Part shown: piece by piece, positions 1 to 11,360 of the stretch
Layout of the letters: each line of letters opens with the position of its first letter
How positions within the stretch are numbered: position 1 is the first letter of the stretch
NCBI GenBank assembly: GCA_900314445.1
Contig: OMVA01000033.1
Coordinates: 1-34,157 of the forward strand
Direction of reading: 5' to 3'
DNA: 34,157 nt
Origin: an uncultured Lachnospiraceae bacterium
GTDB taxonomy: Bacteria; Bacillota; Clostridia; Lachnospirales; Lachnospiraceae
Made by a program: the position numbers and the translations under genes
Notes under the pieces: model-generated
Database searches by the model: none
Told to the model about the DNA's origin: nothing
The model's input: only the letters and a program-made list of their open reading frames with translations

Positions 1-1
1 G

Positions 2-412
2 GTGTTGGAAATCCATGCAGATATCCGACCAGACCTTTTTATTTCCGGTACTACCAAGTATTCCAAGGAAGAATTATTAAAAATCTTTGCAAATGATGAA
101 AGTCCGGTTTATGTGGCTGTTGACGAGCAGGATGAAGTATTGGGTTATTGTTTCTGCATTCTGGAAAATCCTGCAGAATGTCAGAATATGATTCACCGGA
201 AAACACTTTATATTGACGATTTATGTGTGGATGAAAATTGCAGAGGCCAGAAGGTTGGTGAAAATTTATTTGCCTATGTGAAGGAAGAAGCTAAGAAAAT
301 GGGATGTTACAATGTAACGCTTCATGTCTGGGAAGGTAATGATAAGGCTCGTGGATTCTATGATCATATGGGCATGGGAATCAGGAAAACCCAGATGGAA
401 TATATTCTTTAA
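2..412 (+). CDS. GNAT family N-acetyltransferase, 5'-truncated by window edge
   Basis: Probable GNAT-fold acetyltransferase that moves an acetyl group from acetyl-CoA to an unidentified amine. The 136 visible residues hold the beta4 strand (TLYIDDLCVDENCRG), the acetyl-CoA pyrophosphate-binding loop (RGQKVGENL, about residues 80-88) and the C-terminal part (NVTLHVWEGNDKARGFYDHMGM) typical of RimI-like members. The reading frame is already open at base 2 and the first residues (LEIHADIRPDLF) resemble positions 20-30 of relatives, so the true start is almost certainly upstream of the window; the GTG at base 2 is probably not the start. The substrate cannot be told from sequence. It is followed by a 191-base gap before the LCP gene. 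Confidence 0.85.
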   Translation: MLEIHADIRPDLFISGTTKYSKEELLKIFANDESPVYVAVDEQDEVLGYCFCILENPAECQNMIHRKTLYIDDLCVDENCRGQKVGENLFAYVKEEAKKMGCYNVTLHVWEGNDKARGFYDHMGMGIRKTQMEYIL

Positions 413-510
413 AATATAAGAAAGAAAATGTAGAAAAGAATATATAGAAAACAAAAAGGGGTTCAAAATCATTTTTATTTCAAGGGAATATGAAAAGTTT
501 GTGAAAAAGT

Positions 511-540
511 TCCTATGCACAGTTCATTTGCAGGGGGATG
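511..540 (+). repeat. Copy of the CATTTGC intergenic repeat
   Basis: Contains CTATGCACAGTTCATTTGC followed by AGGGGG. It closely matches the copy before the TetR gene (CTATGCATAGTCCATTTGC, 23071-23088) and the minus-strand end of the MATE gene. The block TTCGGGG begins 25 bases after the start of the heptamer, the same spacing as at 13586. It lies directly upstream of the predicted -35 box of the LCP gene, so it could act as an operator or be a neutral repeat. Confidence 0.65.
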
Positions 541-542
541 CC

Positions 543-571
543 TTGAGTTTTCGGGGTTTTTGGTCTAAAAT
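543..571 (+). promoter_or_regulatory. Predicted sigma-A promoter of the LCP gene
   Basis: TTGAGT (543-548), a 17-base spacer and TAAAAT (566-571) fit the sigma-A consensus. The start of transcription would be near 578, giving a leader of about 26 bases with an AAAGGAG ribosome site before the ATG at 604. Confidence 0.55.
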
Positions 572-603
572 GTGGCCTTATGTGAGGGAAAAAGGAGAAA
601 GTT

Positions 604-1875
604 ATGAATCAAGATACACAGACTACTAAGAAAACAAAGTCATATATTGAGACAAAATATACAGGCCAGGAGACGGATCCACGTCAGAAGAGATTATCCA
701 GACGTGTGAATCAGAATGGCAATTTCCAGCAACCATATCCACAGCAGAAGTATGGTCAGCCAAATGCATATGAGGATTATGACGACTATGATGATTACGA
801 TGAGGACGATTTACCACAGCGTCCAAAGCGGGACTATGAGGAGTTTGATACCAGAGACATGGATGCTGAGGATGATTACTACGAGAGACCAGCTAAAAAG
901 TCTCGTTCTAAAGCATCTAAGAAGCCAAAGAAAAAGAAGAAACATCCAATCAGAAAGATCTTTGTCATTTTGTTTTGCCTGATTCTGGTATTTGTGCTCT
1001 TATGTGTAAATGTATTTAGAAAGTTCGATCATGTGGACACAGAAGTTTCTCAGAATAGAGGAACTCTTGGTGACCAGGTCAATATTCTCTTGATTGGTCA
1101 GGATGCCCGTGAGGGACAGGAACAGCAGCGCTCCGATTCCATGATGCTTCTTACCATTAATAAGAGCAATGGCACGGTTATTCTTACCTCTCTCATGAGA
1201 GATATGTATGTGGACATTCCTGGTTATAATGCCAACCGTATTAATGCCGCTTATTCCTATGGTGGTGTTGATCTTCTGGATGAAACAATCCAGCAGGATT
1301 TCGGTATTACCATCGATGGTAATGCTATGGTAGATCTGGAAGGTTTTGCGGAAGCCATGGCTGGAGTTGCTCCTCTGGACATTGAGCTGACACAGGAAGA
1401 AGCGGATTACATGAATGCAAATCCTGCCATTGGTACAGCCAATGATGAAGCAGCTGCGGATGCTAACTGGAATCTTACAGCTGGTATGAATTCCCTTACA
1501 GCGGAGCAGGTACTTTGCTATTCTCGTATGCGTCATGTTGGTAATTCCGACTGGGATCGTACAGCGCGTCAGAGAATTGTTATGCAGACAGCTCTTAACA
1601 AGGTTAAGCATGGTCATCTAATTGGTGGATATAAGATGGCATCCAATGCTGCACCTTACATCACCACAGATATGAATACCATGATGATGATTCAGATGGC
1701 ATTTGCCCTGACAGCAAACAAGGAGATGCAGTCTTACCTGATTCCTGTTGCCGGTACATACTCTGATCAGAACATTGATGGTATGGCAGTTCTTGTACCA
1801 GATATGGATGCAAACCGTTCCTACTTACAGCAGTACATGAGCGGTGAATATGATGATGGTTCATCTGATGAATAG
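604..1875 (+). CDS. LCP (LytR-CpsA-Psr) family cell-wall polymer ligase
   Basis: LCP enzymes move polymers such as teichoic acid or capsule from an undecaprenyl lipid carrier to peptidoglycan, acting outside the membrane. This 423-residue protein has a long cytoplasmic tail (1-118) with a Tyr/Asp run (about 56-69) and then a lysine-rich block (98-113). One transmembrane helix follows (119-138), and then the LCP domain from about residue 159. Conserved polar residues of the pyrophosphate site are visible: D167 and R169 in GQDARE, R176 and D178 in RSDSM, and R199 in SLMRDM. The start is ATG with AAAGGAG just upstream. A terminator follows at once, so it is probably monocistronic. The tail is longer and more acidic than in most relatives. 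The polymer substrate is unknown. Confidence 0.93.
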   Translation: MNQDTQTTKKTKSYIETKYTGQETDPRQKRLSRRVNQNGNFQQPYPQQKYGQPNAYEDYDDYDDYDEDDLPQRPKRDYEEFDTRDMDAEDDYYERPAKKSRSKASKKPKKKKKHPIRKIFVILFCLILVFVLLCVNVFRKFDHVDTEVSQNRGTLGDQVNILLIGQDAREGQEQQRSDSMMLLTINKSNGTVILTSLMRDMYVDIPGYNANRINAAYSYGGVDLLDETIQQDFGITIDGNAMVDLEGFAEAMAGVAPLDIELTQEEADYMNANPAIGTANDEAAADANWNLTAGMNSLTAEQVLCYSRMRHVGNSDWDRTARQRIVMQTALNKVKHGHLIGGYKMASNAAPYITTDMNTMMMIQMAFALTANKEMQSYLIPVAGTYSDQNIDGMAVLVPDMDANRSYLQQYMSGEYDDGSSDE

Positions 1876-1884
1876 AATGAAAAC

Positions 1885-1926
1885 AACGCATGGATTGGCA
1901 AATAAATGCTGATCCATGCGTTTTTG
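1885..1926 (+). terminator. Rho-independent terminator between convergent LCP and pcrA
   Basis: An 11-base perfect stem, AACGCATGGAT (1885-1895) with ATCCATGCGTT (1912-1922), has a 16-base loop and then TTTTT. The minus strand also has a moderately T-rich exit (GTTGTTTTC), so it may serve both genes. Confidence 0.8.
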
Positions 1927-1952
1927 TTTGTTACATTTATATCAAATTAAGG

Positions 1953-4112
1953 CTAAATGAGATTATCCTTAGTGAAAATTCGGGCCACAACTTTTCTAGG
2001 TGTTTTCATATTGTCGAACTGTATCATGTAGGACTTGCCATCTTCTGAATGGCTGAGGATGGTTCCTGCACCAAAGACAGCGTGCTTGACACGGCTGCCG
2101 GATGGAAGCAGATCTCCCATGTCCTGGCCTGCCATGAACTTTTCCTGGGAGGAGATGTAGGCAGTGGCCATCTTAATCAGGCTTTCCCTGGGAACCTCAA
2201 TAAAGTTCAAATTTTCAAATCCCATATTAATGAGGAAGCGGGAAGGATATCTTGGGGAAGAATCAAAGTTTCGTCCGTCTGCCTCAGAAAGGAAGAGCAG
2301 ATCTTCTGCACGAGTGGCGGCAACAAAGGCCAGTCGTCTTTCTTCTTCCATACCTGCAGCGGTTTTGGTCTTGCGGGATGGGAAGATGCCTTCATTCATA
2401 CTCACCATGAAAACCACAGGGAATTCCAGACCCTTGGCGGCATGAACAGTCATCATCTTAACCTGATCCCCAGTGTCCTCCATATCTGCATTGGTGAAGA
2501 GAGCTACGTGTTTTAAGTAATCTTCCAGACCAGCTTCTTCTCCGCAGGAGACTTCGTACTCATGGATGCTCTGTTTCAGTTCAGCCAGATTATCCAGTCT
2601 TTCCTGACTTCCCTCTGTACGCAGGGCTTCTTCATAGCCAGAATCGTTGGCCATATAGGAGAAGAGGTCGGATACGGGATAGGAAGTATAGTCTGTATGG
2701 TAGTGGTCGATGACATCCATAAATTCCCTGGCCTTTGTACCACGGAAAATCGGATCGTCTATATATTTCTTCATGGTCTGATAGAGACTGAGGCCTTCAT
2801 TTGCTGCATGGGTTTCCAAAAAGTGCATACGCTTCTCACCAATATTTCTCTTTGGAACATTGCATACCCTGCGGAAGGACAGGTCATCCTGGTAAAGAAC
2901 CATACGCAGGTAGGAGAGAGTATCTTTGATTTCCCGACGTTCAAAAAACTGTACGCCACTGTAAATGCGATAAGGAATCTTTTCCTTTAGGAAAGCTTCC
3001 TCCAGGGAGCGGGATACGTAATGGGCTCGGTATAGGATGGTAATGTCCTTATGCTTGTAAAGCCCTGAGGCAATGAGACCCTGAATTTGCTGGGCAACCC
3101 ATTTGGCTTCCTCTGCATCATTGGCAGCGAAGTAACAGGTAGGCTTTTGGAGTCCTGCTCTTTTCGCCACCAGATCTTTTTTAATACGGTTTTTATTTGT
3201 GGAAATGAGTTTGTTGGCGGCGGCCAGGATTTCCGGAGTGGAACGATAATTCTCCATAAGCATGATGGTCTGGGTTCCTTTAAATTCAGCTGGGAAATCC
3301 AGAAGGAAACGGATGTTAGCCCCACGCCAGGTGTAAATGGTCTGATCCGGGTCTCCTACAACAAATAAATTCTTATGATAGCCCGCCAGTACCTTCATTA
3401 ATTCATACTGAGGTGGGTCAATATCCTGGAACTCATCAATCATGATATATTCCATACGTTCCTGCCATTTCTGACGACAGGCTTCGTGTTGCTTGAAGAT
3501 ATGGAGAGTGAACTTAATCAGGTCGTTGTAATCCAGACCGAACATTTTCTTTTCCTGATAGAGATAGCCATAGAAGATAATGTCCCTGGGAATCACAGCC
3601 TGGGTGTATTTCTCATAGAGTTTGTCCAGAGAAAGGTCAATCATATCCATATAGTAATCTGGCTGATTCACCAGCTTTTCCATTTCAATCATATTGCGAG
3701 CGGCGCTAAAGGTCATGTCATGCATGGACAGTCCTCGCTCGTCATAGATCATTTTCAGCATGTCATTGATGTCGGAATTATCCAGCACCAGGAAGGACTT
3801 TGGATATTCCACCAGGTAAGAATCTTCCTGAAGTACAGCCACGCAGAAACCATGGAAGGTGGAAATATAACCAGTATCGTTATCTCCAGTCAGGTTGTGG
3901 ATACGCTGGCGCATCTCATTTGCCGCCTTATTGGTGAAAGTGACACAAAGGATGTTCTCTGGCAGAATTCCCAGTTCGTTTACCAGATAAGCGTATCGAT
4001 GGGTCAAAGCCCGGGTTTTACCGGAGCCTGCGCCGGCAATTACTCGTATATAACCTTCTGTGCTGGTGACAGCTTCCCTTTGACTTTCATTTAATTCATT
4101 CAATAAATCCAA
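1953..4112 (-). CDS. pcrA: UvrD/PcrA-type ATP-dependent DNA helicase
   Basis: Superfamily 1A 3'-5' DNA helicase for repair and clearing of blocked replication or transcription. Motifs in order: Walker A AGAGSGKT (residues 26-33), motif Ia TFTNKAANEM, DEFQD (226-230), motif III GDPDQTIYTWRGA, motif V TVHAAKGLEFPVVF, and motif VI EEERRLAFVAATRA. The C-terminus carries the short basic/hydrophobic segment VKHAVFGAGTI typical of PcrA, which contacts RNA polymerase in Bacillus. Length 719 is close to the family norm of 720-740. The start is TTG at 4112-4110 (M-D-L-L-N-E-L-N), seven bases after GGAGG. It stands alone, convergent with the LCP gene and divergent from the small gene at 4214. UvrD and PcrA are hard to separate by eye; PcrA is the better label for a Firmicute. 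Confidence 0.93.
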   Translation of the reverse strand: MDLLNELNESQREAVTSTEGYIRVIAGAGSGKTRALTHRYAYLVNELGILPENILCVTFTNKAANEMRQRIHNLTGDNDTGYISTFHGFCVAVLQEDSYLVEYPKSFLVLDNSDINDMLKMIYDERGLSMHDMTFSAARNMIEMEKLVNQPDYYMDMIDLSLDKLYEKYTQAVIPRDIIFYGYLYQEKKMFGLDYNDLIKFTLHIFKQHEACRQKWQERMEYIMIDEFQDIDPPQYELMKVLAGYHKNLFVVGDPDQTIYTWRGANIRFLLDFPAEFKGTQTIMLMENYRSTPEILAAANKLISTNKNRIKKDLVAKRAGLQKPTCYFAANDAEEAKWVAQQIQGLIASGLYKHKDITILYRAHYVSRSLEEAFLKEKIPYRIYSGVQFFERREIKDTLSYLRMVLYQDDLSFRRVCNVPKRNIGEKRMHFLETHAANEGLSLYQTMKKYIDDPIFRGTKAREFMDVIDHYHTDYTSYPVSDLFSYMANDSGYEEALRTEGSQERLDNLAELKQSIHEYEVSCGEEAGLEDYLKHVALFTNADMEDTGDQVKMMTVHAAKGLEFPVVFMVSMNEGIFPSRKTKTAAGMEEERRLAFVAATRAEDLLFLSEADGRNFDSSPRYPSRFLINMGFENLNFIEVPRESLIKMATAYISSQEKFMAGQDMGDLLPSGSRVKHAVFGAGTILSHSEDGKSYMIQFDNMKTPRKVVARIFTKDNLI

Positions 4113-4117
4113 AATCT

Positions 4118-4140
4118 TTCCTCCAGATGCAAATGTACTG
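4118..4140 (-). repeat. CATTTGC repeat core upstream of pcrA
   Basis: On the minus strand this reads CAGTACATTTGCATCTGGAG. It shares CAGTnCATTTGCA with the copies at 525 and 13586 and runs directly into the GGAGG ribosome site of pcrA. No paired arm is visible. Confidence 0.45.
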
Positions 4141-4170
4141 TTCCCACAAAACTTTGAATCATAGTATAAT
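4141..4170 (+). promoter_or_regulatory. Predicted promoter of the 96-residue orphan gene
   Basis: TATAAT at 4165-4170 matches the -10 consensus perfectly. The only -35 candidate is TTCCCA (4141-4146, 18-base spacer), which is weak. The ATG at 4214 lies about 44 bases downstream with AAGGGG before it. Confidence 0.45.
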
Positions 4171-4213
4171 AAAGAAGGTTTACTAATACTGTGAGTAAAG
4201 GTAAGGGGTTATT

Positions 4214-4504
4214 ATGACAAAGTATATGTTTTTATCAGCTGATAATATTGGAAATGGGATTCACTGCACGGCCTTTGATAGCTACGAAGAAGCGTTGAGA
4301 GCCATGGAAATCTCATTTATCAAAGATTTACAGGACGGACTTCGTATTATGGGAGTGGAGTATGATTTTCCTGGAATTCCTAAGTTTAGGCCAGTAGATG
4401 TGGAGGCCTGGTGTGAGGCCTTTCTTTCTCAGGACTCTGGAATCATTCATTTCCATAAATCTGGTGATGAGATTCTCTACCAGATCCAATTAATGGAACT
4501 ATAA
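4214..4504 (+). CDS. Small uncharacterised protein, 96 residues
   Basis: I do not recognise a family. The protein is acidic and soluble-looking, with no signal peptide or membrane segment. It begins MTKYMFLSADNIGNG, which looks like a short beta strand and turn. A helix follows (SYEEALRAMEISFIKDLQDGL) and then aromatic-rich segments with single Cys and His residues (HCTAF, EAWCEAF, IIHFHKSGDE). The start is well supported: AAGGGG sits eight bases before ATG and a perfect TATAAT lies about 44 bases upstream. It is a single-gene unit between pcrA (divergent) and the V-ATPase operon, separated from the latter by a terminator. Nothing in the context assigns a role. Confidence 0.75.
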   Translation: MTKYMFLSADNIGNGIHCTAFDSYEEALRAMEISFIKDLQDGLRIMGVEYDFPGIPKFRPVDVEAWCEAFLSQDSGIIHFHKSGDEILYQIQLMEL

Positions 4505-4634
4505 TATAGGAAGATGTGGTTCATAAATGGACCACAAAGTCCAATATTTATTTTAGCATAGACAGGCCGAAAAACCTAAAGGGAAAGAGCTAATTGCGTA
4601 TAGAGATTGGCCGGGAATTTAAAGAAAATTCAGG

Positions 4635-4679
4635 ATAGGACAGGACGAGGGAGCAAAACCCTGGTTTTGTCCTATTTTT
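4635..4679 (+). terminator. Rho-independent terminator ahead of the V-ATPase operon
   Basis: ATAGGACA (from 4635) pairs with TGTCCTAT (ending 4675), with an inner AGGG/CCCT pair and a TTTTT exit. It isolates the upstream small gene from the ATPase promoter. The 313-base gap 4505-4817 otherwise holds a TGTGGT/ACCACA inverted repeat (4515-4536), unassigned sequence, and the promoter at 4712. Confidence 0.75.
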
Positions 4680-4711
4680 ACTCAAAAAAGGCCGAGTGTC
4701 ATAAAAAATAA

Positions 4712-4740
4712 TTGCAGTTAATTGCTAAAAATAGTAAAAT
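4712..4740 (+). promoter_or_regulatory. Predicted promoter of the V-ATPase operon
   Basis: TTGCAG (4712-4717), exactly 17 bases, then TAAAAT (4735-4740), in an A/T-rich setting. The predicted RNA start is near 4747, giving a leader of about 70 bases before the ATG at 4818. Confidence 0.6.
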
Positions 4741-4817
4741 TATTGCTGTTAGTGTACTAGGACTAATGACCTAAAAGTTTCATCCAAACTAGTAAATACA
4801 TGGTAAGGGAGAGGCCT

Positions 4818-5126
4818 ATGATTGAAGAGGCAATGAATCAGGTGCGGCTGGCAGAACAGGCTGCAGATGAGACAGTAAAAGCCGCGAAGAACAAAGCGGA
4901 TGCCCTTAAAAAAGAGAACGCTGAAAAGATTAAACAGCTCGTCGCTTCCGAAGCTGAAAAGGATGCTGCCAATCGTGCAGAACTCTTAAAAAAAGCGGAA
5001 GAAGACGGCAAGGTTCAACTTGCAAAGGCTGCAGAAACAGCGCTTCAAGAGGCAAAAGACATGCAGAAGGCGGCAGAAAGTAAGAAGCCGGAAGCAGTCA
5101 AAACAGTTCTGGCAGAATTATTTTAG
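4818..5126 (+). CDS. V-type ATPase G/H-like stalk subunit
   Basis: Short coiled-coil subunit that pairs with subunit E to make the peripheral stalk of V/A-type ATPases (called NtpF in Enterococcus hirae, subunit H or G elsewhere). From residue 5 on, almost the whole 102-residue chain is a charged, alanine-rich helix with heptad character (AADETVKAAKNKADALKKENAEK). There are no membrane segments. I prefer ATG 4818 to the ATG at 4800, because AAGGGAGAGG sits just before 4818 while nothing suitable precedes 4800. It is the first gene of the operon, 18 bases before subunit I, and first place is usual for this subunit. Low sequence conservation means the call rests largely on position and composition. 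Confidence 0.82.
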   Translation: MIEEAMNQVRLAEQAADETVKAAKNKADALKKENAEKIKQLVASEAEKDAANRAELLKKAEEDGKVQLAKAAETALQEAKDMQKAAESKKPEAVKTVLAELF

Positions 5127-5144
5127 AAAGGGCGGTAAATAGAA

Positions 5145-7653
<2,509 letters not shown>

Positions 7654-7681
7654 TTATTAATTCATAATAGAGGAGAGTATC

Positions 7682-8275
7682 ATGGCAGGAATCGAAAAAA
7701 TTACAAATGAAATTGCTGCCGATGCTGAAAAAGAGGCAGCTGAAATTGTAGCTGCAGCCGAGGCGAGTGCTAAGAATGAATTCGCTGCTGCAGAAGCAAA
7801 ATGCCGTGACATTTCAAATGAGGCAAAGGGAAAAACTGAAAAGGATGTTGCAATTTATGCAGAGAGAATTCAGTCCCAGTGCCAGCAGGAAGCTAAGATG
7901 GCAAAGCTAAAGGCTAAGCAGGAAATGATTGCAGATGTTATTTCTGAAGCTTATGGCCAGGTTCTGAACATGGAGGATGGTCAGTACTTTGCAACCCTTC
8001 TTCGCCTGCTTGAAAGAAATGTAGAGAAGAATTCCAAAGGAGAACTTCTTCTGAACGAAAAGGATTTAAAGAGAAAGCCTGCTGATTTTGACGCAAAGGC
8101 TTCTGAAATTGCAAAGGCTGCTGGTGGCGAACTTACTGTATCTTCCGATGCAGTAAAAATCGACGGTGGTTTCATCCTTCGTTATGGCATGATTGAATAC
8201 AACAATTCAATTACAGAAATCTTCGAAGAAAATAAAGAAAAGATGCAGGATATTATTAGTCAGAAACTTTGGTAG
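7682..8275 (+). CDS. ntpE: V-type ATPase subunit E (peripheral stalk)
   Basis: Peripheral-stalk subunit linking the membrane stator to the catalytic head. It has 197 residues. An N-terminal Ala/Glu-rich helix (about 1-80, KITNEIAADAEKEAAEIVAAAEASA) forms the stalk with the G/H subunit, and a C-terminal globular part includes the conserved DGGFILRYGMIEYNNSITEIFEENKE motif that binds the A3B3 head. The ribosome site GAGGAG lies just before the ATG. It sits 28 bases after K and 10 bases before C, consistent with a single transcript. Confidence 0.94.
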   Translation: MAGIEKITNEIAADAEKEAAEIVAAAEASAKNEFAAAEAKCRDISNEAKGKTEKDVAIYAERIQSQCQQEAKMAKLKAKQEMIADVISEAYGQVLNMEDGQYFATLLRLLERNVEKNSKGELLLNEKDLKRKPADFDAKASEIAKAAGGELTVSSDAVKIDGGFILRYGMIEYNNSITEIFEENKEKMQDIISQKLW

Positions 8276-8285
8276 AGGAGATAGA

Positions 8286-9254
8286 ATGGGTAATTCAGAG
8301 TATATATATGCAGTTGCCAGCATTCGAGCCAGAGAAAAAGGCCTCCTCACGGATGCAGATATTCAGACACTGTCCGGTATGAAGGATAGTGAAGCGGTCA
8401 TGACTTATCTTACAGAACATGGCTGGGGAGAAGGCGTTGAGTCCAAGAATCCAGAAGAAATTCTGGCTGCCGAGACAGAAAAGACCAATGCTATTCTTAT
8501 GAATCTGAAGGTCAATCCAGAAATCGTAGATGTACTTTCTTATCAGGATCGTTTCCAAAATTTGAAAACAGCTGTTAAGGAAGTCTGCACAGGTACCGAG
8601 GATTGGGACGCTTTTTATGAAGATGAAAAGCTTCCGGCAAATGTACTTGTCCAGGCAGTAAGAGATGGGGACTTTGAAAAACTTCCGGACTACATGAGAG
8701 AAGTTGCAAAGTTTGCAAAAGAAACACTGCTTTCTACGAGAGACGGTCAGAGATGTGATGTCATTATTGACAGAGCTTGTCTGGATCGAATCGAAGCAGC
8801 GGCGAATAGTTCCGATGCATTTCTAGCAGACTATGCTGAAACCCTGGTTGCAGTTGCAGATATTAAGATTGCAGTTCGTGCCTGTAGGACAAAGAGCAAA
8901 CTTCCTCTGATTCAGGAAGCTCTGGCTCCATGTAAGTCTTTTGATGTAAAAGAACTGAGTCTGGCTGCAGCAAACAGTTTGGATGCAGTTTATGATTATC
9001 TGACTCGCAAGGGATTTGCAGAAGCAGTAGAAGCTATTAAAGAATCCTTCTCCAGTTTTGAACGCTGGTGCGACAATGAGATGATTAAAAAGATATTGCC
9101 ACAGAAGCATAAAATTGATTCGAGTGGTCCAATCGTGGCTTATTATCTGGCACGAAAAAATGAGATTCAGATGGTGAGAATTATTGTTACAGCAAAGGAC
9201 AATCATTTCCCAGATGAGGCAATCTCGGAAAGGCTGAGGCGCATGTATGGATAA
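8286..9254 (+). CDS. ntpC: V-type ATPase subunit C (d-type rotor socket)
   Basis: Funnel-shaped subunit that connects the central shaft (D and F) to the K ring. The 322-residue protein begins MGNSEYIYAVASIRAREKGLLT, the usual N-terminus of the family, and ends [31 protein letters not shown], also typical. I placed the start at ATG 8286, nine bases after GAGGAG; a longer reading to 8193 would overlap the end of subunit E. The last codons overlap the start of subunit F by eight bases, suggesting translational coupling. Confidence 0.93.
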   Translation: MGNSEYIYAVASIRAREKGLLTDADIQTLSGMKDSEAVMTYLTEHGWGEGVESKNPEEILAAETEKTNAILMNLKVNPEIVDVLSYQDRFQNLKTAVKEVCTGTEDWDAFYEDEKLPANVLVQAVRDGDFEKLPDYMREVAKFAKETLLSTRDGQRCDVIIDRACLDRIEAAANSSDAFLADYAETLVAVADIKIAVRACRTKSKLPLIQEALAPCKSFDVKELSLAAANSLDAVYDYLTRKGFAEAVEAIKESFSSFERWCDNEMIKKILPQKHKIDSSGPIVAYYLARKNEIQMVRIIVTAKDNHFPDEAISERLRRMYG

Positions 9255-9567
9255 AATTGCAGTAGTTGGCGATTATGACAGCATATACGGCTTTGCAGCG
9301 CTTGGCCTTCACACCTTTCCTGTAGAGAAGGCAGAAGAAGCAGAAAAGCTTTTGAAGCGTCTTACAGAAAGTGGATATGGAATTATCTATATCACAGAAG
9401 AACTTGCAGCAAATGCGCATGAAGTGCTGGAAAAGTATGAAGAAGTATTGTCACCAGCCATTATCCTGATTCCTGGTATTAAGGGAAATACAGGAGCCGG
9501 TATTCAGGGCGTACATGCCTCTGTGGAAAAGGCAGTTGGTAGTGACATTTTATTCCGCGATAAATAA
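9247..9567 (+). CDS. ntpG: V-type ATPase subunit F (central shaft)
   Basis: Small Rossmann-like subunit that binds subunit D in the rotating central shaft (NtpG in the Enterococcus naming). At 106 residues it is of normal length. The N-terminus [21 protein letters not shown] and the segment [32 protein letters not shown] are diagnostic. The ATG overlaps the 3' end of subunit C (ATGTATGGATAA), so translation is probably coupled. It is followed after 20 bases by subunit A. Confidence 0.94.
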   Translation: MDKIAVVGDYDSIYGFAALGLHTFPVEKAEEAEKLLKRLTESGYGIIYITEELAANAHEVLEKYEEVLSPAIILIPGIKGNTGAGIQGVHASVEKAVGSDILFRDK

Positions 9568-9587
9568 AGAGAGGAGAGCAAAACTCC

Positions 9588-11357
9588 ATGAGTGTAGTTG
9601 GTAGAATTAAAAAAGTAGCAGGACCTTTGGTTATTGCCGAGGGAATGCGTGAAGCCAATATGTTCGATGTAGTGCGTGTTAGTGATAAGCGTCTGATTGG
9701 CGAAATCATTGAAATGCACGGAGATCAGGCTTCAATTCAGGTATATGAGGAAACATCAGGCCTTGGACCTGGCGAACCAGTAGAGTCAACAGATGCACCA
9801 CTTTCTGTAGAACTGGGACCTGGTCTTATCTCATCCATCTATGATGGAATTCAGCGTCCATTAAATAAGATTATGGAAGCTGCAAACAGTAACTTACTTG
9901 ACCGAGGTGTGGAAGTACCATCCCTTGATCGTGATGCAAAATGGGATTTTGTAGCAAGTGCCGCTGTTGGAGACCAGGTAATTGCTGGTGACATCATTGG
10001 TACCGTTGCAGAAAATACTGTAGTAACACAGAAGATTATGGTTCCTTACGGTATCGAAGGAACAATCAAGTCCATTTCCAGCGGTTCATACACAGTTGAA
10101 GAGACTGTTGCTGTTGTTGAAACGAAGGATGGCGATAAGAATCTTACTCTGATGCAGAAGTGGCCTGTACGTAAGGGCAGACCTTATCAGAAGAAGCTTC
10201 CACCAAAGTCTCCACTGGTAACTGGACAGCGTGTTGTTGATACATTCTTCCCAATTGCCAAGGGTGGTGTAGCTGCTGTTCCTGGGCCATTCGGTTCTGG
10301 TAAGACAGTTATTCAGCATCAGCTTGCTAAGTGGGCAGATGCAGATATCGTTGTATACATCGGTTGTGGCGAGCGTGGAAATGAGATGACTGACGTTCTG
10401 AACGAATTCCCAGAACTGAAGGATCCAAAGACAGGAGAGTCTCTGATGAAGAGAACAATCCTGATTGCTAATACATCAGATATGCCTGTAGCAGCTCGTG
10501 AAGCTTCTATTTACACAGGTATTACAATTGCTGAGTATTTCCGTGACATGGGCTACAGTGTGGCTCTGATGGCTGACTCTACATCAAGATGGGCTGAGGC
10601 TCTTCGTGAAATGTCTGGTCGTCTGGAAGAAATGCCTGGTGAAGAAGGTTATCCTGCTTACCTTGCATCTCGTCTTGCTCAGTTCTATGAAAGAGCTGGT
10701 CATGTAACTTGTCTGGGATCTGATGCACGTGAAGGCGCACTTTCCGCTATCGGTGCTGTATCGCCTCCAGGTGGTGATATTTCTGAACCAGTATCACAGG
10801 CTACCCTTCGTATCGTAAAGGTATTCTGGTGTCTGGATGCAGAACTTGCTCACCAGAGACACTTCCCAGCGATAAATTGGCTGAATTCATATTCACTTTA
10901 TCTGGACAATATGTCTCAGTATTTCAATGAGAGTGTAGATCCAAAGTGGATGGAACTTCGTCAGAATCTGATGAGCCTGCTGCAGGAAGAAGCATCCTTA
11001 AATGAAATCGTAAAGATGGTAGGTATGGATGCCCTTTCACCTCAGGATAGATTAAAGATGGAAGCAGCAAGATCTATTCGTGAAGACTTCCTTCACCAGA
11101 ACTCATTTGATGAGATTGACACCTACACATCACTGCCTAAGCAGTGCAATATGATGAAACTGGTATATGACTTCTATTCAGAAAGCTTAAAGGCTCTTCA
11201 GGATGGAGCAGATATCGAAGACATCGTTAAACTTCCAGTTCGTGAAGAAATTGGACGTTATAAGTACACAGAAGAAAAAGATATTGAAGAAGCTTTCAAG
11301 AGAATCAGTGATGAATTGGTTCGTGAAGAAGCAGGTCTTGTTGGAAAGGAGGACTAA
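9588..11357 (+). CDS. ntpA: V-type ATPase catalytic subunit A
   Basis: Catalytic subunit that hydrolyses or makes ATP in the A3B3 head. It has 589 residues. Walker A is GPFGSGKT (residues 233-240, lysine 239), the catalytic glutamate lies in GCGERGNEM, and the Walker B region is [23 protein letters not shown]. The large V-type insertion is present between the N-terminal barrel and the nucleotide fold (about 115-200). The start is ATG 9588 after GAGAGGAG. Subunit B follows three bases later. Confidence 0.97.
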   Translation: MSVVGRIKKVAGPLVIAEGMREANMFDVVRVSDKRLIGEIIEMHGDQASIQVYEETSGLGPGEPVESTDAPLSVELGPGLISSIYDGIQRPLNKIMEAANSNLLDRGVEVPSLDRDAKWDFVASAAVGDQVIAGDIIGTVAENTVVTQKIMVPYGIEGTIKSISSGSYTVEETVAVVETKDGDKNLTLMQKWPVRKGRPYQKKLPPKSPLVTGQRVVDTFFPIAKGGVAAVPGPFGSGKTVIQHQLAKWADADIVVYIGCGERGNEMTDVLNEFPELKDPKTGESLMKRTILIANTSDMPVAAREASIYTGITIAEYFRDMGYSVALMADSTSRWAEALREMSGRLEEMPGEEGYPAYLASRLAQFYERAGHVTCLGSDAREGALSAIGAVSPPGGDISEPVSQATLRIVKVFWCLDAELAHQRHFPAINWLNSYSLYLDNMSQYFNESVDPKWMELRQNLMSLLQEEASLNEIVKMVGMDALSPQDRLKMEAARSIREDFLHQNSFDEIDTYTSLPKQCNMMKLVYDFYSESLKALQDGADIEDIVKLPVREEIGRYKYTEEKDIEEAFKRISDELVREEAGLVGKED

Positions 11358-11360
11358 ACA

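Noticed and set aside
1000..1617. 205-codon open frame on the minus strand inside the LCP gene
   Set aside because: It lies wholly antisense to a well-supported gene, has no ribosome site, and its product shows no domain; it reflects codon bias of the real gene.
3911..3923. GCATCTCATTTGCC inside pcrA
   Set aside because: It encodes the conserved helicase motif ANEMRQR; the match follows from protein conservation.
3486..4094. 202-codon open frame on the plus strand inside pcrA
   Set aside because: It is an antisense shadow of the helicase motifs and has no start signals.
4515..4536. TGTGGT/ACCACA inverted repeat as a terminator or repeat copy
   Set aside because: There is no T-run, arms are only six bases and the inner TCATAAATGG only loosely resembles the repeat family; noted but not called.
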